Source: Acidobacteriota bacterium (GTDB taxonomy: Bacteria; Acidobacteriota; Terriglobia; Acidiferrales; UBA7541). Taken from it: a DNA stretch of 64,000 nt. Of the stretch, positions 17,311 to 25,823 are shown in pieces. The notes under the pieces are model-generated. The model was not told where the DNA came from and did no database searches. It saw nothing but the letters and a program-made list of their open reading frames with translations. Location: assembly GCA_003223245.1 (NCBI GenBank), contig QHYI01000108.1:44953-108952 (forward strand), written 5' to 3'. A program made the translations under genes and the position numbers. How positions within the stretch are numbered: the first letter of the stretch is position 1; each line of letters begins with the position of its first letter.

Positions 17311-18012
17311 ATGACCGAGCTTCCTCCCGCCATCCGCCTGGAATCGGTTTCCCGCCACTACCTCATGGGCGAGGCCGTCATCCGCGCCGTCCATGACGTC
17401 TCTCTTTCAGTCCCGAGTGGCGAATTTCTCGCTCTTCTCGGCAGCTCCGGCTCCGGCAAGTCCACACTGCTCAATTTGATCGCCGGCCTCGACCGCCCCA
17501 GCTCCGGCTCGGTCATCGCGCACGGCCAGGACCTCTCGAAAATGTCTTCCCTCGAACTTGCCCGCTACCGCCGGCAAACCGTGGGCATGGTTTTTCAATC
17601 CTTCAATCTTCTTCCGCGCATGACCCTCGAAGAAAATGTTGAGCTTCCGCTGCGTCTCGCTGAAGTGGACCGTTCCGAGCGCGCCGCGCGCGTCGGCGAA
17701 GCGCTCCGGCGCGTCGGTCTTGAAAAACGCACCGGCCATCGCCCGAGCGAGCTCTCCGGCGGCGAACAGCAGCGCACCGCGATCGCCCGCGCGCTGGTCA
17801 ATCGGCCGAAAATTCTTCTCGCCGATGAACCCACCGGCAATCTCGATAGCGCCACTGGCGAATCCATCCTTACGTTGCTTCGTGAAATCCAGAGAAATCC
17901 CGGCATGACCATCATCATGGTTACGCACGAACGCACTCTGGCGGAGCGTTTCGCTGACCGCCTCGCGGTTATGGGCGATGGCCAGTTGCTTCCGAATGGA
18001 GCTCCTCGGTGA
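17311..18012 (+). CDS. ABC transporter ATP-binding protein (MacB/LolD type)
   Basis: The 233-residue ATPase shows Walker A GSSGSGKST (about 44-52), a Q-loop VFQSFNLLPRMT, the signature LSGGEQQRTAIARAL and Walker B ILLADEPTGNLDS with a following VTHE switch histidine. LNLIAGLDRPSSG and the EPTGNLDS form place it with the MacB/LolD/FtsE group that drives FtsX-type permeases. The permease gene follows with a 4-bp overlap (GTGA at 18009-18012), so the two are translationally coupled. The ATG at 17311 begins MTELPPAIRL; an upstream in-frame start is less likely. Confidence 0.95.
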   Translation: MTELPPAIRLESVSRHYLMGEAVIRAVHDVSLSVPSGEFLALLGSSGSGKSTLLNLIAGLDRPSSGSVIAHGQDLSKMSSLELARYRRQTVGMVFQSFNLLPRMTLEENVELPLRLAEVDRSERAARVGEALRRVGLEKRTGHRPSELSGGEQQRTAIARALVNRPKILLADEPTGNLDSATGESILTLLREIQRNPGMTIIMVTHERTLAERFADRLAVMGDGQLLPNGAPR

Positions 18013-19352
18013 AGGTCCGCGACCTCAGCGATCTCGCTTTCCGCAATCTCCGCGAAGCCGTTTTGCGCAATTCGCTCACGACACTCGGCGTGGCCGTGGG
18101 CGTGGCCTCGCTCGTGGCCATGCTTTCTCTCGGCGTCGGCCTCCAGCAACTCGCCACCAGCCGCCTCGCGAAGAGCGGCCTGTTCGACTCCATCTTTGTC
18201 ACTCCGAAAACAAATCTGCGGGGCCCGGGGGGAGGCCCGCCCGGCACTCGCACTCCGGCGCCGAAGGCCCGCCCGCTTGACGCCGACGCACGCGCTGAAA
18301 TCTACCGCATGCCCAACGTGATCGAGGTCTATCCGCAAATCCGGTTTTTCACCGAAGTGCGTTACGACGGCAAGCCCTTTGCCACTATGGTCGCGGGCCT
18401 GCCCGAATCGTCAAAAGCCAGCGGCGCATTTGACGGCATGCAAGGAAGCTTTTTTTCTTCCCCCAAAGCGGATGAAGCCATCCTGCAGGCGGAATTTGCC
18501 AAGGAGCTGAATCCGCAAACCACTTCGTTGATTGGCAAAGATCTGGTCCTGCGCTACGCGGAGCGCCAGTCCCTCCCTGCCCAGCCCGGCGATCCCGCTG
18601 ACAATTCCGGTGGTTTTTCGGTCGTGCCCAAGGAAAAGCACCTTCGCATCATCGGCGTGGTCGAAACTGAACCCGCCTCCGGCTTCGGCGGCTTTGCAAG
18701 CGGCCGCTTGCTCATCCCACTTCCCCTCGCGGAGAATCTCCGTGCCGCGCAGGTTAACGACCTGCGTGACATTCTTCGCGATTCTTCGACCGATAAACCG
18801 ACTTATTCCAGTCTCACCGTTCGAGTGAAGAGTCCTTCTCTGGTAGAAACAACAGAAGACCAGCTCAAGGCTCTTGGCTTCAGCGCCTTCTCCCTTCTCG
18901 ACGCTTCGAAAAGTCTGCGCATCTTTTTCTCTGTTTTCGATCTTCTTCTGGGCATCTTCGGCAGTTTGGCTCTTGCCGTCGCCACACTCGGCATCATCAA
19001 TACTTTGGTCATGGCCATTCTGGAGCGTCGCCGCGAAATCGGCGTGCTGAAAGCTCTAGGCGCCGCCGACGGGGACGTCAAGCAGCTCTTTTTCGTCGAA
19101 GCCGGAGTGATGGGCCTTTTCGGCGGTATGCTTGGAACGCTTCTCGGCTGGCTCATCGGCCGTTCGCTCACTCTCGGCACCAACCTTTACCTGCATCGCC
19201 AAAATCTTCCCGGTGTCGACATTTCTTCCGTTCCCTGGTGGCTGGTTCTCGGCGGTATCGGCTTTGCGGTTCTCGTCAGCCTAGCAGCAGGACTTTATCC
19301 TGCCTCGCGCGCTGCCCGTCTCGATCCTGTCCAAGCCCTCCGCTATGAGTAA
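18009..19352 (+). CDS. ABC transporter permease (MacB/FtsX type)
   Basis: The 447-residue protein starts with GTG overlapping the stop of the ATPase gene. It has one membrane segment near residues 20-40, a large periplasmic MacB_PCD-like domain (about 45-310) and three C-terminal membrane segments with the FtsX-family signature ERRREIGVLKALGA. The pair should extrude or extract a lipid-linked or peptide substrate using ATP; no membrane-fusion protein is encoded next to it, so an outer membrane partner is not shown. It ends with ATGAGTAA, overlapping the start of the esterase gene. Confidence 0.93.
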   Translation: MKVRDLSDLAFRNLREAVLRNSLTTLGVAVGVASLVAMLSLGVGLQQLATSRLAKSGLFDSIFVTPKTNLRGPGGGPPGTRTPAPKARPLDADARAEIYRMPNVIEVYPQIRFFTEVRYDGKPFATMVAGLPESSKASGAFDGMQGSFFSSPKADEAILQAEFAKELNPQTTSLIGKDLVLRYAERQSLPAQPGDPADNSGGFSVVPKEKHLRIIGVVETEPASGFGGFASGRLLIPLPLAENLRAAQVNDLRDILRDSSTDKPTYSSLTVRVKSPSLVETTEDQLKALGFSAFSLLDASKSLRIFFSVFDLLLGIFGSLALAVATLGIINTLVMAILERRREIGVLKALGAADGDVKQLFFVEAGVMGLFGGMLGTLLGWLIGRSLTLGTNLYLHRQNLPGVDISSVPWWLVLGGIGFAVLVSLAAGLYPASRAARLDPVQALRYE

Positions 19353-20319
19353 AACTAGTCCCGTGACTCTTGGCCCCGCTTACGTGAAACGGTCATCCCC
19401 AGCCGAGCGAGGGAGTTGTTTGTTCTTTAGCTCTTTCTCTTCTGGAGTTCTCGCCACTAGCCACTGGTTACTCGCCACTTTCTTCCTCTTCCTCCAGTTC
19501 TTCCCGTGCGCTCCTTCTTCCGTCGCTTCCGGCCGCGTCGAGTGCAACAGCATCCCCAGCAGAATCCTCGGGCGCAGCGTTCCGTACTGCATCGTGCTGC
19601 CGGCGTCGTTCGATGTCGACAAGGCGAAGCGCTTTCCCATCCTGTACGAGCTCCACGGCCTCGGAGACAACGAACAGTTCTTCGTCCATTCCGGTCTGTG
19701 GAATCTCGTCGAAGATTTGCGCGAGAGTGGCAAGCTCAAGGATTTCCTGATCGCTACTCCCGCGGGTGGCGCCAGTTTTTATATCAATTCAAAAGACGGA
19801 AAAGTCCGCTACGAAGATTTCCTGCTGCGGGAGTTTTTTCCGTTCATCGAAAGAAAATATCGCGCTCTGCCGGGCCGTTCCAACCGCGCGATTTCCGGAG
19901 TCTCCATGGGCGGCTACGGCGCGCTGCATCTGGCGTTCCGCCACCCACAACTGTTTGGGGCCGTGAGCGCGCATAGCGCCGCGCTCATCGAAAAGCTTCC
20001 TGCTTTCCTCAGCGTCCCAGAATCTCCGCGCTCTCGCGTTCTTGGCAGCGTCTTCGGCATTCCACCAGACGCGGTCTTTTGGCGTGCAAACAGCCCGCTG
20101 GTGCTGGCGCGCTCCGCAAATCTATCCGGGCAGAACATTTACCTCGATTGCGGCGACCGGGACGACTACGGATTCGAAGGGGGCGCGGAGGCGCTTGACA
20201 AGATCCTCACTGCCCGCAAGATCCCCCACGAATTTCATATTTATCCCGGACGCCACGATCCCGCCTACTTTGCCGCTCACATTCCAGCTTCTCTCGCCTT
20301 CCACTCGCGTCTGTTCTGA
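19345..20319 (+). CDS. Exported alpha/beta-hydrolase esterase (esterase D-like)
   Basis: The 324-residue protein overlaps the permease gene by eight bases. After a 35-residue N-terminal region comes a hydrophobic segment (about 33-60) and then an esterase D/antigen 85-like hydrolase: LYELHGLGD (oxyanion region), nucleophile elbow GVSMGGYGALHLA, acid in CGDRDDYGFEGG and catalytic His in PGRHDPAY. It should hydrolyse an ester of a sugar, polyphenol or lipid. The real start may be downstream, giving a normal signal peptide. Coupling to the exporter suggests joint expression. Confidence 0.85.
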   Translation: MSKTSPVTLGPAYVKRSSPAERGSCLFFSSFSSGVLATSHWLLATFFLFLQFFPCAPSSVASGRVECNSIPSRILGRSVPYCIVLPASFDVDKAKRFPILYELHGLGDNEQFFVHSGLWNLVEDLRESGKLKDFLIATPAGGASFYINSKDGKVRYEDFLLREFFPFIERKYRALPGRSNRAISGVSMGGYGALHLAFRHPQLFGAVSAHSAALIEKLPAFLSVPESPRSRVLGSVFGIPPDAVFWRANSPLVLARSANLSGQNIYLDCGDRDDYGFEGGAEALDKILTARKIPHEFHIYPGRHDPAYFAAHIPASLAFHSRLF

Positions 20320-20382
20320 CGTTGCTCGGGTCTGCGGCAACAGATGGCAACCTAGAAACGGGCGGCGGACAAAAAGCACAAA

Positions 20383-22908
20383 TTAGCTCGGTGATGCCAG
20401 AACGTCGTCGGAGTAGTTGATACTCGCTCTGCGAGGCTTATTCTTTAATCCTTTGAGCGGCACCTTCGCCGCCTCGGACTTGTTCCCCACCATGCGCATT
20501 CTCCCCAGGAAGACCATTCGTCCATCGTCCAGTTCCAGGTAAACGGGGACCACCATGCGGAACTTGTCGTCCACGCCTGATTGCGTAATATTCAGACTCA
20601 ATACGATTATGCCGTCCGTCCCGGCATCAAACGAGTAGTCCAGCTTGTAGGTTGGCAGCTGCGTGCCGTAGACATACTCGTTGAAGAACCAGTCCATTTT
20701 GTGATTGCCCTCGGCGTCCATATCCGGAGTCATGTGTTTTTCGACGACGCCTTTGAAATCCTCAGTGGTTGCCGCTTTGCCTCGATACGTGCTGACGAAA
20801 TCCTGCATCATTTCTTTGAAATTTTTGTCCCCGTTTTGCTTGTCGTACATCATCATGCGAATCATATGGAGAATGTAAGCGCCCTTCGGATAAATCAGGC
20901 GGCGCGTGACTCCTCCCCCGGTCCGGGAATTGCTCGTGCGATAGCCCATGGTCACCGGGCCGACGTCGATGGCGCGAAAGCCCTGCGCATCCTTCTCCAG
21001 CAGCAAATCGCGTTCGTCGTTCCAGAATTCAATGAATTTTTTGGGATTCTTTTCGATCATGCTGAGATAGAGCGACGCAGACATGTCGGCGAAGCCTTCG
21101 CTCATCCACTGATCGCGCCCGGAACTGAAGCCTACCGTGTGGCCCCACCATTGATGCGCGACTTCATGGGGTGTGACCACTTTCCAGTAGCCACGGTCAC
21201 CCCAATCCATTCCAAGTTGGTGGCGCACGGTGGTATCGAAGTAGTAGCAAATGGGGATCCAGACCAGTCCGGGCCAAGATTGTCCAAAGTTGCAGGCCGT
21301 TTGCTGGGTTAGCTCCAAGTGCGTAAACAAGGATGGACCGAAGTATTCCGTGTAGAGCTGTTCTGCGAGTTCGCCTTCGGCAAGCGCTTTTTTGTTGAGC
21401 GTAACCGTGCTCATCGTGCCCAAGGCCACCGTGGGCTCCGAGTGCGAGCCAAGCACTCCCTGGCCTAACTCAGGTCCTTGCGCACGTTGGTCGAGGGCCT
21501 GCACCCAGTTGGGCGATTCCTCGTTGGCATAGGACTGGATGAGCATCTGGGGCTTGGTGAGCTTCGCTTCTTCGACTTTGAATCTGCCATAGCTGAAGCC
21601 GGCAACCGTTTGCGGAGTTTCGCTTTTCCACACGCTTACATTTTGCCCGCCCTCGTTGGTGTCGCTAACGAGGGCGCCGGTGGCGGCAATCTTCATGCCT
21701 TTCGGGATGCGAAAGGTCATGTCATAGGAGGCATACTCGCCAAACGCGGAACCCACGCTGTTGGGATACCAGTTGTGGCGCGCGATCGGAAAATAGTTGC
21801 CGCCACCCTCATTGGAAACGGCTTCTTTCCCGCTATAGGTGGTCGTGATGCTGAAGTTGTCGCCAGCAGCCAAGGGCTTCGCCAGAATCACGAAAAATTG
21901 AGCGTCGTCGTTCTTGTCTTCTTGAATAAAGGAGAGCGGCTGGCCATCGGCGGTGACCGATTCCACGCGGAGCGTGTGGAACAACGAGAAGGGCACAACG
22001 CGCAGACCGTTTCGCCGAGAGACCAAGGTAGTGGTGGCTCTGCCGGAAAGCGCGCCATTCTTTTCCAACGTTGTGTCGAGTTGATGATGATCAATGCGCA
22101 TAGGTCTTCCAAAAGATCCTTTGGCGCGAGGTTGCGTAAAGTTGAATGAAGCCCAGTCGCCAAACTTGTTTTCGTCATAGGTCCAGAAGTCCACTTGGTC
22201 CGAATTCTCGTCGGGATCAATCTGATAGAGTTCTTTGTCGTCGTAGCGCTTTCCGTGAATGAAGGCAAACAACAGGCCCCGAGGCTCTGGGCTAAGAATC
22301 TCTTCGAGGATGCGAGCTTCCAGGTTGTACTTGATTCTGTGACGCGTCGTATTCTGGCTGTCCTTCAGGAGGCCGGCGTCACAACCGCCGGAAGCCGCGG
22401 TGCCTGCTTTCTTGATTTCGTCGTAGGTAGAGTCGGTAAAACGCAGCACCAACCGCTCGAACTTTTCGCTGAATTCGTCTTCTTTGGTCAGGTATTTCAG
22501 ACTCTTGCGCTCGGTTTCCGTCGGAGGGTTGAGCACGAAGCTGCCTTCACCGACAAAAACCGCCCCGGTCACTTTGCCGTTTACGGGAGGGACAAAACAG
22601 ACTGTGCCCGAAATTAGGTGAAACGTCCCCGCGTCGCGCTTCAGATCGGAGTTGGTCACGCTGACGGCTTCATTGCCCAGCGTTATGTTGCGCAGCGCGA
22701 GGTAATTGGGATCGGAGTTGGGGCCGGTTTGAGCAACACCTTCCGGCGCGACAACGCAGGAAACCGCTGCCGCAGCGAGAAGCGCCGGAAGGTACCCTAG
22801 AGCGGATGAAAGCAAGGAAGCGGCGCCAGGCAAAAGACGATGAGAGTCAGAAGAGGACGCAGCAGATTTCCTAGCGAAAATCAGAACACAACCACGCTGG
22901 ACGCTCAT
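20383..22908 (-). CDS. Exported M1-family metallopeptidase
   Basis: The 841-residue protein carries an N-terminal signal region and, at H581, the zinc site HEVAHQWWGH with downstream Glu in WMSEGFAD, the HExxH-18-E pattern of gluzincin M1 peptidases. The N-terminal ~250 residues are not a standard M1 domain and read like a family-specific extension. AGGAG stands seven bases before the ATG. It should remove N-terminal residues from peptides in the periplasm, or be secreted. A second, more typical M1 enzyme is at 46225-48795. Confidence 0.88.
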   Translation of the reverse strand: MSVQRGCVLIFARKSAASSSDSHRLLPGAASLLSSALGYLPALLAAAAVSCVVAPEGVAQTGPNSDPNYLALRNITLGNEAVSVTNSDLKRDAGTFHLISGTVCFVPPVNGKVTGAVFVGEGSFVLNPPTETERKSLKYLTKEDEFSEKFERLVLRFTDSTYDEIKKAGTAASGGCDAGLLKDSQNTTRHRIKYNLEARILEEILSPEPRGLLFAFIHGKRYDDKELYQIDPDENSDQVDFWTYDENKFGDWASFNFTQPRAKGSFGRPMRIDHHQLDTTLEKNGALSGRATTTLVSRRNGLRVVPFSLFHTLRVESVTADGQPLSFIQEDKNDDAQFFVILAKPLAAGDNFSITTTYSGKEAVSNEGGGNYFPIARHNWYPNSVGSAFGEYASYDMTFRIPKGMKIAATGALVSDTNEGGQNVSVWKSETPQTVAGFSYGRFKVEEAKLTKPQMLIQSYANEESPNWVQALDQRAQGPELGQGVLGSHSEPTVALGTMSTVTLNKKALAEGELAEQLYTEYFGPSLFTHLELTQQTACNFGQSWPGLVWIPICYYFDTTVRHQLGMDWGDRGYWKVVTPHEVAHQWWGHTVGFSSGRDQWMSEGFADMSASLYLSMIEKNPKKFIEFWNDERDLLLEKDAQGFRAIDVGPVTMGYRTSNSRTGGGVTRRLIYPKGAYILHMIRMMMYDKQNGDKNFKEMMQDFVSTYRGKAATTEDFKGVVEKHMTPDMDAEGNHKMDWFFNEYVYGTQLPTYKLDYSFDAGTDGIIVLSLNITQSGVDDKFRMVVPVYLELDDGRMVFLGRMRMVGNKSEAAKVPLKGLKNKPRRASINYSDDVLASPS

Positions 22909-23070
22909 GTCGGACTCCTGATGAACAGATTTGTCCTGAGTCGATGCGCGCGTAGTTTAACCTCTCCAATAAGACAGCGCAAAAGAAACCGAGAACAGCT
23001 ACTCTAATATAAGGGCAGTCGCTTTCCTAAATTCGACAGCGAATTTTTGCCATGCAAGACTCATGGGCTT

Positions 23071-23907
23071 CTACTTTTTTCGCTTCCTCTCTTTCTCGAT
23101 CTGAATTGTGCCGTCGGTCCGCACTTGATACCGGAAATGCGGCGTCACTATGAACTCCGGAGCTGGCGGATCTTGTGTCAAGACGTGAAACACGTCGGTA
23201 TCCTCGGGCAAATCGCTCAGAACGTGGGTGTGAAATCCGGAGACAATTTTCTTCCCCGACCGCGCTGCGACTTCGAGGATGGGTTTGTGCATCTGATGTT
23301 TTTGCAGAATTTTCGTTCCGTCCGCGCTGACCAGATAGCGGACGTCACCTCCCAGCGGATACACGCGCGCCTCGGTTTGCGCAGGATATAGATAGACGTA
23401 CAATTGCCCGGACGCCGCTGGCAACACCGCGACGTTGTATGGCCTGTCTGCTCGACCAAAATCCTTCCTCGCCAGTTCGACGGCCCGCGCCGCATAGAGA
23501 TAAAATTCTTGGTCTTGCGCTTTTTGTCGTTGTTTCTGCACGGCAAATTGCCGGAGCGTTGCTTGTTGGCCTGCTTCGTAGGTGATTCCAAACCTGCTTT
23601 GGTCTTCGTTGAGCTTCCCGAACACTACTGTCCACTTGCCATTTTCCTTCTTGGCAAGATACTGCTGCCCTTCGACGGTTTTCGGGTTCGCCATCTGGAC
23701 GGCATCGGTAGCGTGCCACGCCGCCTGGTCGTACTCATAAAGCAGCCTACCGCGCTCGGTGATCCTAGCAAGGTCTTCCTGGGTGGGCGCAGGGACCTCC
23801 TGAGCGGTCGCCATGGGCGCGACGGCGAGCAAGAGCGCCGCAAGGAGCTGACCGGCTGCGATTCCTCGAGGGCGAGCAGCCAGAGGCGAGGTCCGAAACG
23901 GCAGCAC
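23071..23907 (-). CDS. Exported protein of unknown function
   Basis: I place the start at the GTG at 23907 because it opens a signal peptide (AAGQLLAALLLAVAPMATAQ) 15 residues in. An ATG at 24177 would put 90 Arg-rich residues before the signal, which is unlikely. A GGGGGGAGG run lies immediately before the GTG, closer than usual, so the start is uncertain. The mature part (~245 residues) has YEYDQAAWHATDAVQ near its start, a DVRYLVSADGTKIL segment and FHTHVLSDLPEDTDVFHVL. It ends in a Lys/Arg run (KERKRKK). I do not recognise the family. No close operon partner. Confidence 0.6.
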   Translation of the reverse strand: MLPFRTSPLAARPRGIAAGQLLAALLLAVAPMATAQEVPAPTQEDLARITERGRLLYEYDQAAWHATDAVQMANPKTVEGQQYLAKKENGKWTVVFGKLNEDQSRFGITYEAGQQATLRQFAVQKQRQKAQDQEFYLYAARAVELARKDFGRADRPYNVAVLPAASGQLYVYLYPAQTEARVYPLGGDVRYLVSADGTKILQKHQMHKPILEVAARSGKKIVSGFHTHVLSDLPEDTDVFHVLTQDPPAPEFIVTPHFRYQVRTDGTIQIEKERKRKK

Positions 23908-24377
23908 CCTCCCCCCAGTTTTTGTGCAAGTACGAATGCTAAAGGATCCAGGTCGCCGTGTAAGTTCTTTAGAATGAACAGCTGTGCGAGCCCGTGGAAC
24001 TAGAGATTCTAAAGGGCTTATGGAGATGCTGTTTCTGTAAGAGAGTAAACGAGAAGATCGAACGGTTTCCGCAGGACTTGGGAGGACCGCGCGGTGCCCG
24101 TTCCTATTCGTAGTCGGGCAGGACAAATGCCCTCCAAGAGCGCGGGACCATGATACGACAAAGTTAAAATGCGACATTAAGTAAATAAGCTCTTTATGCG
24201 GTGTGGGATGCCGGAGGCAGAAAAGAAATCACACAGACGGACAGTAGTACGCGGCTAAGTCCTTGATTTTCTTCAGCCTAGTCTTGGTCCGGGGGATTTG
24301 ACTTCCCTTTCGCCGTGCGGTCCTTTACCAACGCTGGTTCCTCGACTATTATCCCGGCGCGCAGGCGGGGAGGCGAA

Positions 24378-25787
24378 ATGAGCTTTGGGCAGAGGCTGAA
24401 GGAGATTCGCGAAGGCTTCGAGAGGCCGTTCTGGGTTGCCAACATCAGCGAAATCTTCGAGCGGCTTTCCTATTACGGGGCGTTCGCTTCACTCGCGATC
24501 TATCTGCAGGGGAAACTGAATTTCTCCACGGAGCAAACCGGAACGCTAACCGGGATTTTTGGGGGCATGGTTTGGTTTCTGGCGATCTTTGGCGGGGCGG
24601 TGGCGGATAGGCTGGGCTTTCGCCGGGCCCTTTCTCTGGCGTACTTGATTCTAGCCGTCGCGTACTTCCTGATCGGCTCCATCGGGGCGCCGTGGCTCGC
24701 TCCCCTTCGCAACGCCGTACCATTGGGTATGTTCGTCGGCGGCATCCTGATTCTTCCGGCGCTGGGCGTTTCGCTCGTGAAGCCCTGCGTGGTGGGCACG
24801 ACGGCGCGCGCGTCCAAAGAAAATGTCCGCAGCATCGGCTACTCGATTTACTACACCATGGTCAACATTGGAGGAGCTGCGGGACCGTACGTGGCATCGT
24901 GGGCGCATCGCCATATCGGCGTGGAAGATGTTTTCCGCGTAGCAGCGCTCAGTGTGTTCGCGATGTTTTTCCTGGTGTTGTTTTTCTTCCGCGAGCCGCG
25001 CCAGTCAAGTTCCTCGCCGGAAAGTGTTCCGTCTCCCACCATTGCGCAAGTGGCGCGCAATTTTTGTAATGTGCTGGGAAATTACCGGCTGGTGCTGCCG
25101 GTGGTTTTGGCCGCGATGGCGCTGGGCGTCGCGTCGTACTACGGCGCATTCCACATCCCCGTATGGGCCTGGCTGGGGCTCTTGGTGCTTGCACTGGCAG
25201 GAATCAGCCGTTTTATGTGGTTTCTGGTGATTTTCACCGGCTATTGGATTGTGTTTTGGCAGCAGTACATCTCGCTCCCAGGGTACATTCTTCACTACGT
25301 CAATTCCAAAGCCGACGTGGAGTTGATCCTGGTGACGGACGGTGCCATGGTTATTTGCTTCACGCTGCTCATCAACTACTTGGCGCGCAAGATTCCGGCG
25401 TTCGGCGCGGTGATTTTAGGAACGCTGATATCTTCGCTCTGCTGGCTGATTATCGCCTTTCAACCCACCGTGGCCGGCGCGGTTCTCTCGATCGTCGTCC
25501 TCGCGCTGGGCGAGATTATTCAGGCGCCGCGGTATTACGAGTACATCGCGAAGCTGGCTCCGGCCGAGCAGCAAGGCACCTACATGGGGTTTGCGTTCCT
25601 GCCCATCGGCATTGGATCGCTGATTGGCGGATGGTTTGGCGGGCGCGTGATGCACCGATTCGCGGAAGTGGCGCATCAGCCGCAGCGCGCGTGGTACGCC
25701 ATTGCAGGCGTCGGCCTGCTCACCACAGTGTTGCTATGGATCTACGATCGCGCGGTCAAGCCATCCAGAGAAAAGGCATCCGCTTAG
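24378..25787 (+). CDS. POT-family proton-coupled peptide transporter (MFS)
   Basis: The 469-residue membrane protein has about 12 hydrophobic segments and the N-terminal POT signature NISEIFERLSYYGAFASLAI, with GGAVADRLGFRR after helix 2 as in the major facilitator superfamily. POT transporters import di- and tripeptides with protons. GGGGAGG lies five bases before the ATG at 24378. The many exported peptidases in the window would supply short peptides. The C-terminal half holds YYEYIAKLAPAEQQGTYMG, also typical of the family. Confidence 0.9.
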   Translation: MSFGQRLKEIREGFERPFWVANISEIFERLSYYGAFASLAIYLQGKLNFSTEQTGTLTGIFGGMVWFLAIFGGAVADRLGFRRALSLAYLILAVAYFLIGSIGAPWLAPLRNAVPLGMFVGGILILPALGVSLVKPCVVGTTARASKENVRSIGYSIYYTMVNIGGAAGPYVASWAHRHIGVEDVFRVAALSVFAMFFLVLFFFREPRQSSSSPESVPSPTIAQVARNFCNVLGNYRLVLPVVLAAMALGVASYYGAFHIPVWAWLGLLVLALAGISRFMWFLVIFTGYWIVFWQQYISLPGYILHYVNSKADVELILVTDGAMVICFTLLINYLARKIPAFGAVILGTLISSLCWLIIAFQPTVAGAVLSIVVLALGEIIQAPRYYEYIAKLAPAEQQGTYMGFAFLPIGIGSLIGGWFGGRVMHRFAEVAHQPQRAWYAIAGVGLLTTVLLWIYDRAVKPSREKASA

Positions 25788-25823
25788 GCGCTCCTTCGGG
25801 CGGGCCCGGTGCGGCGTTGCTCG

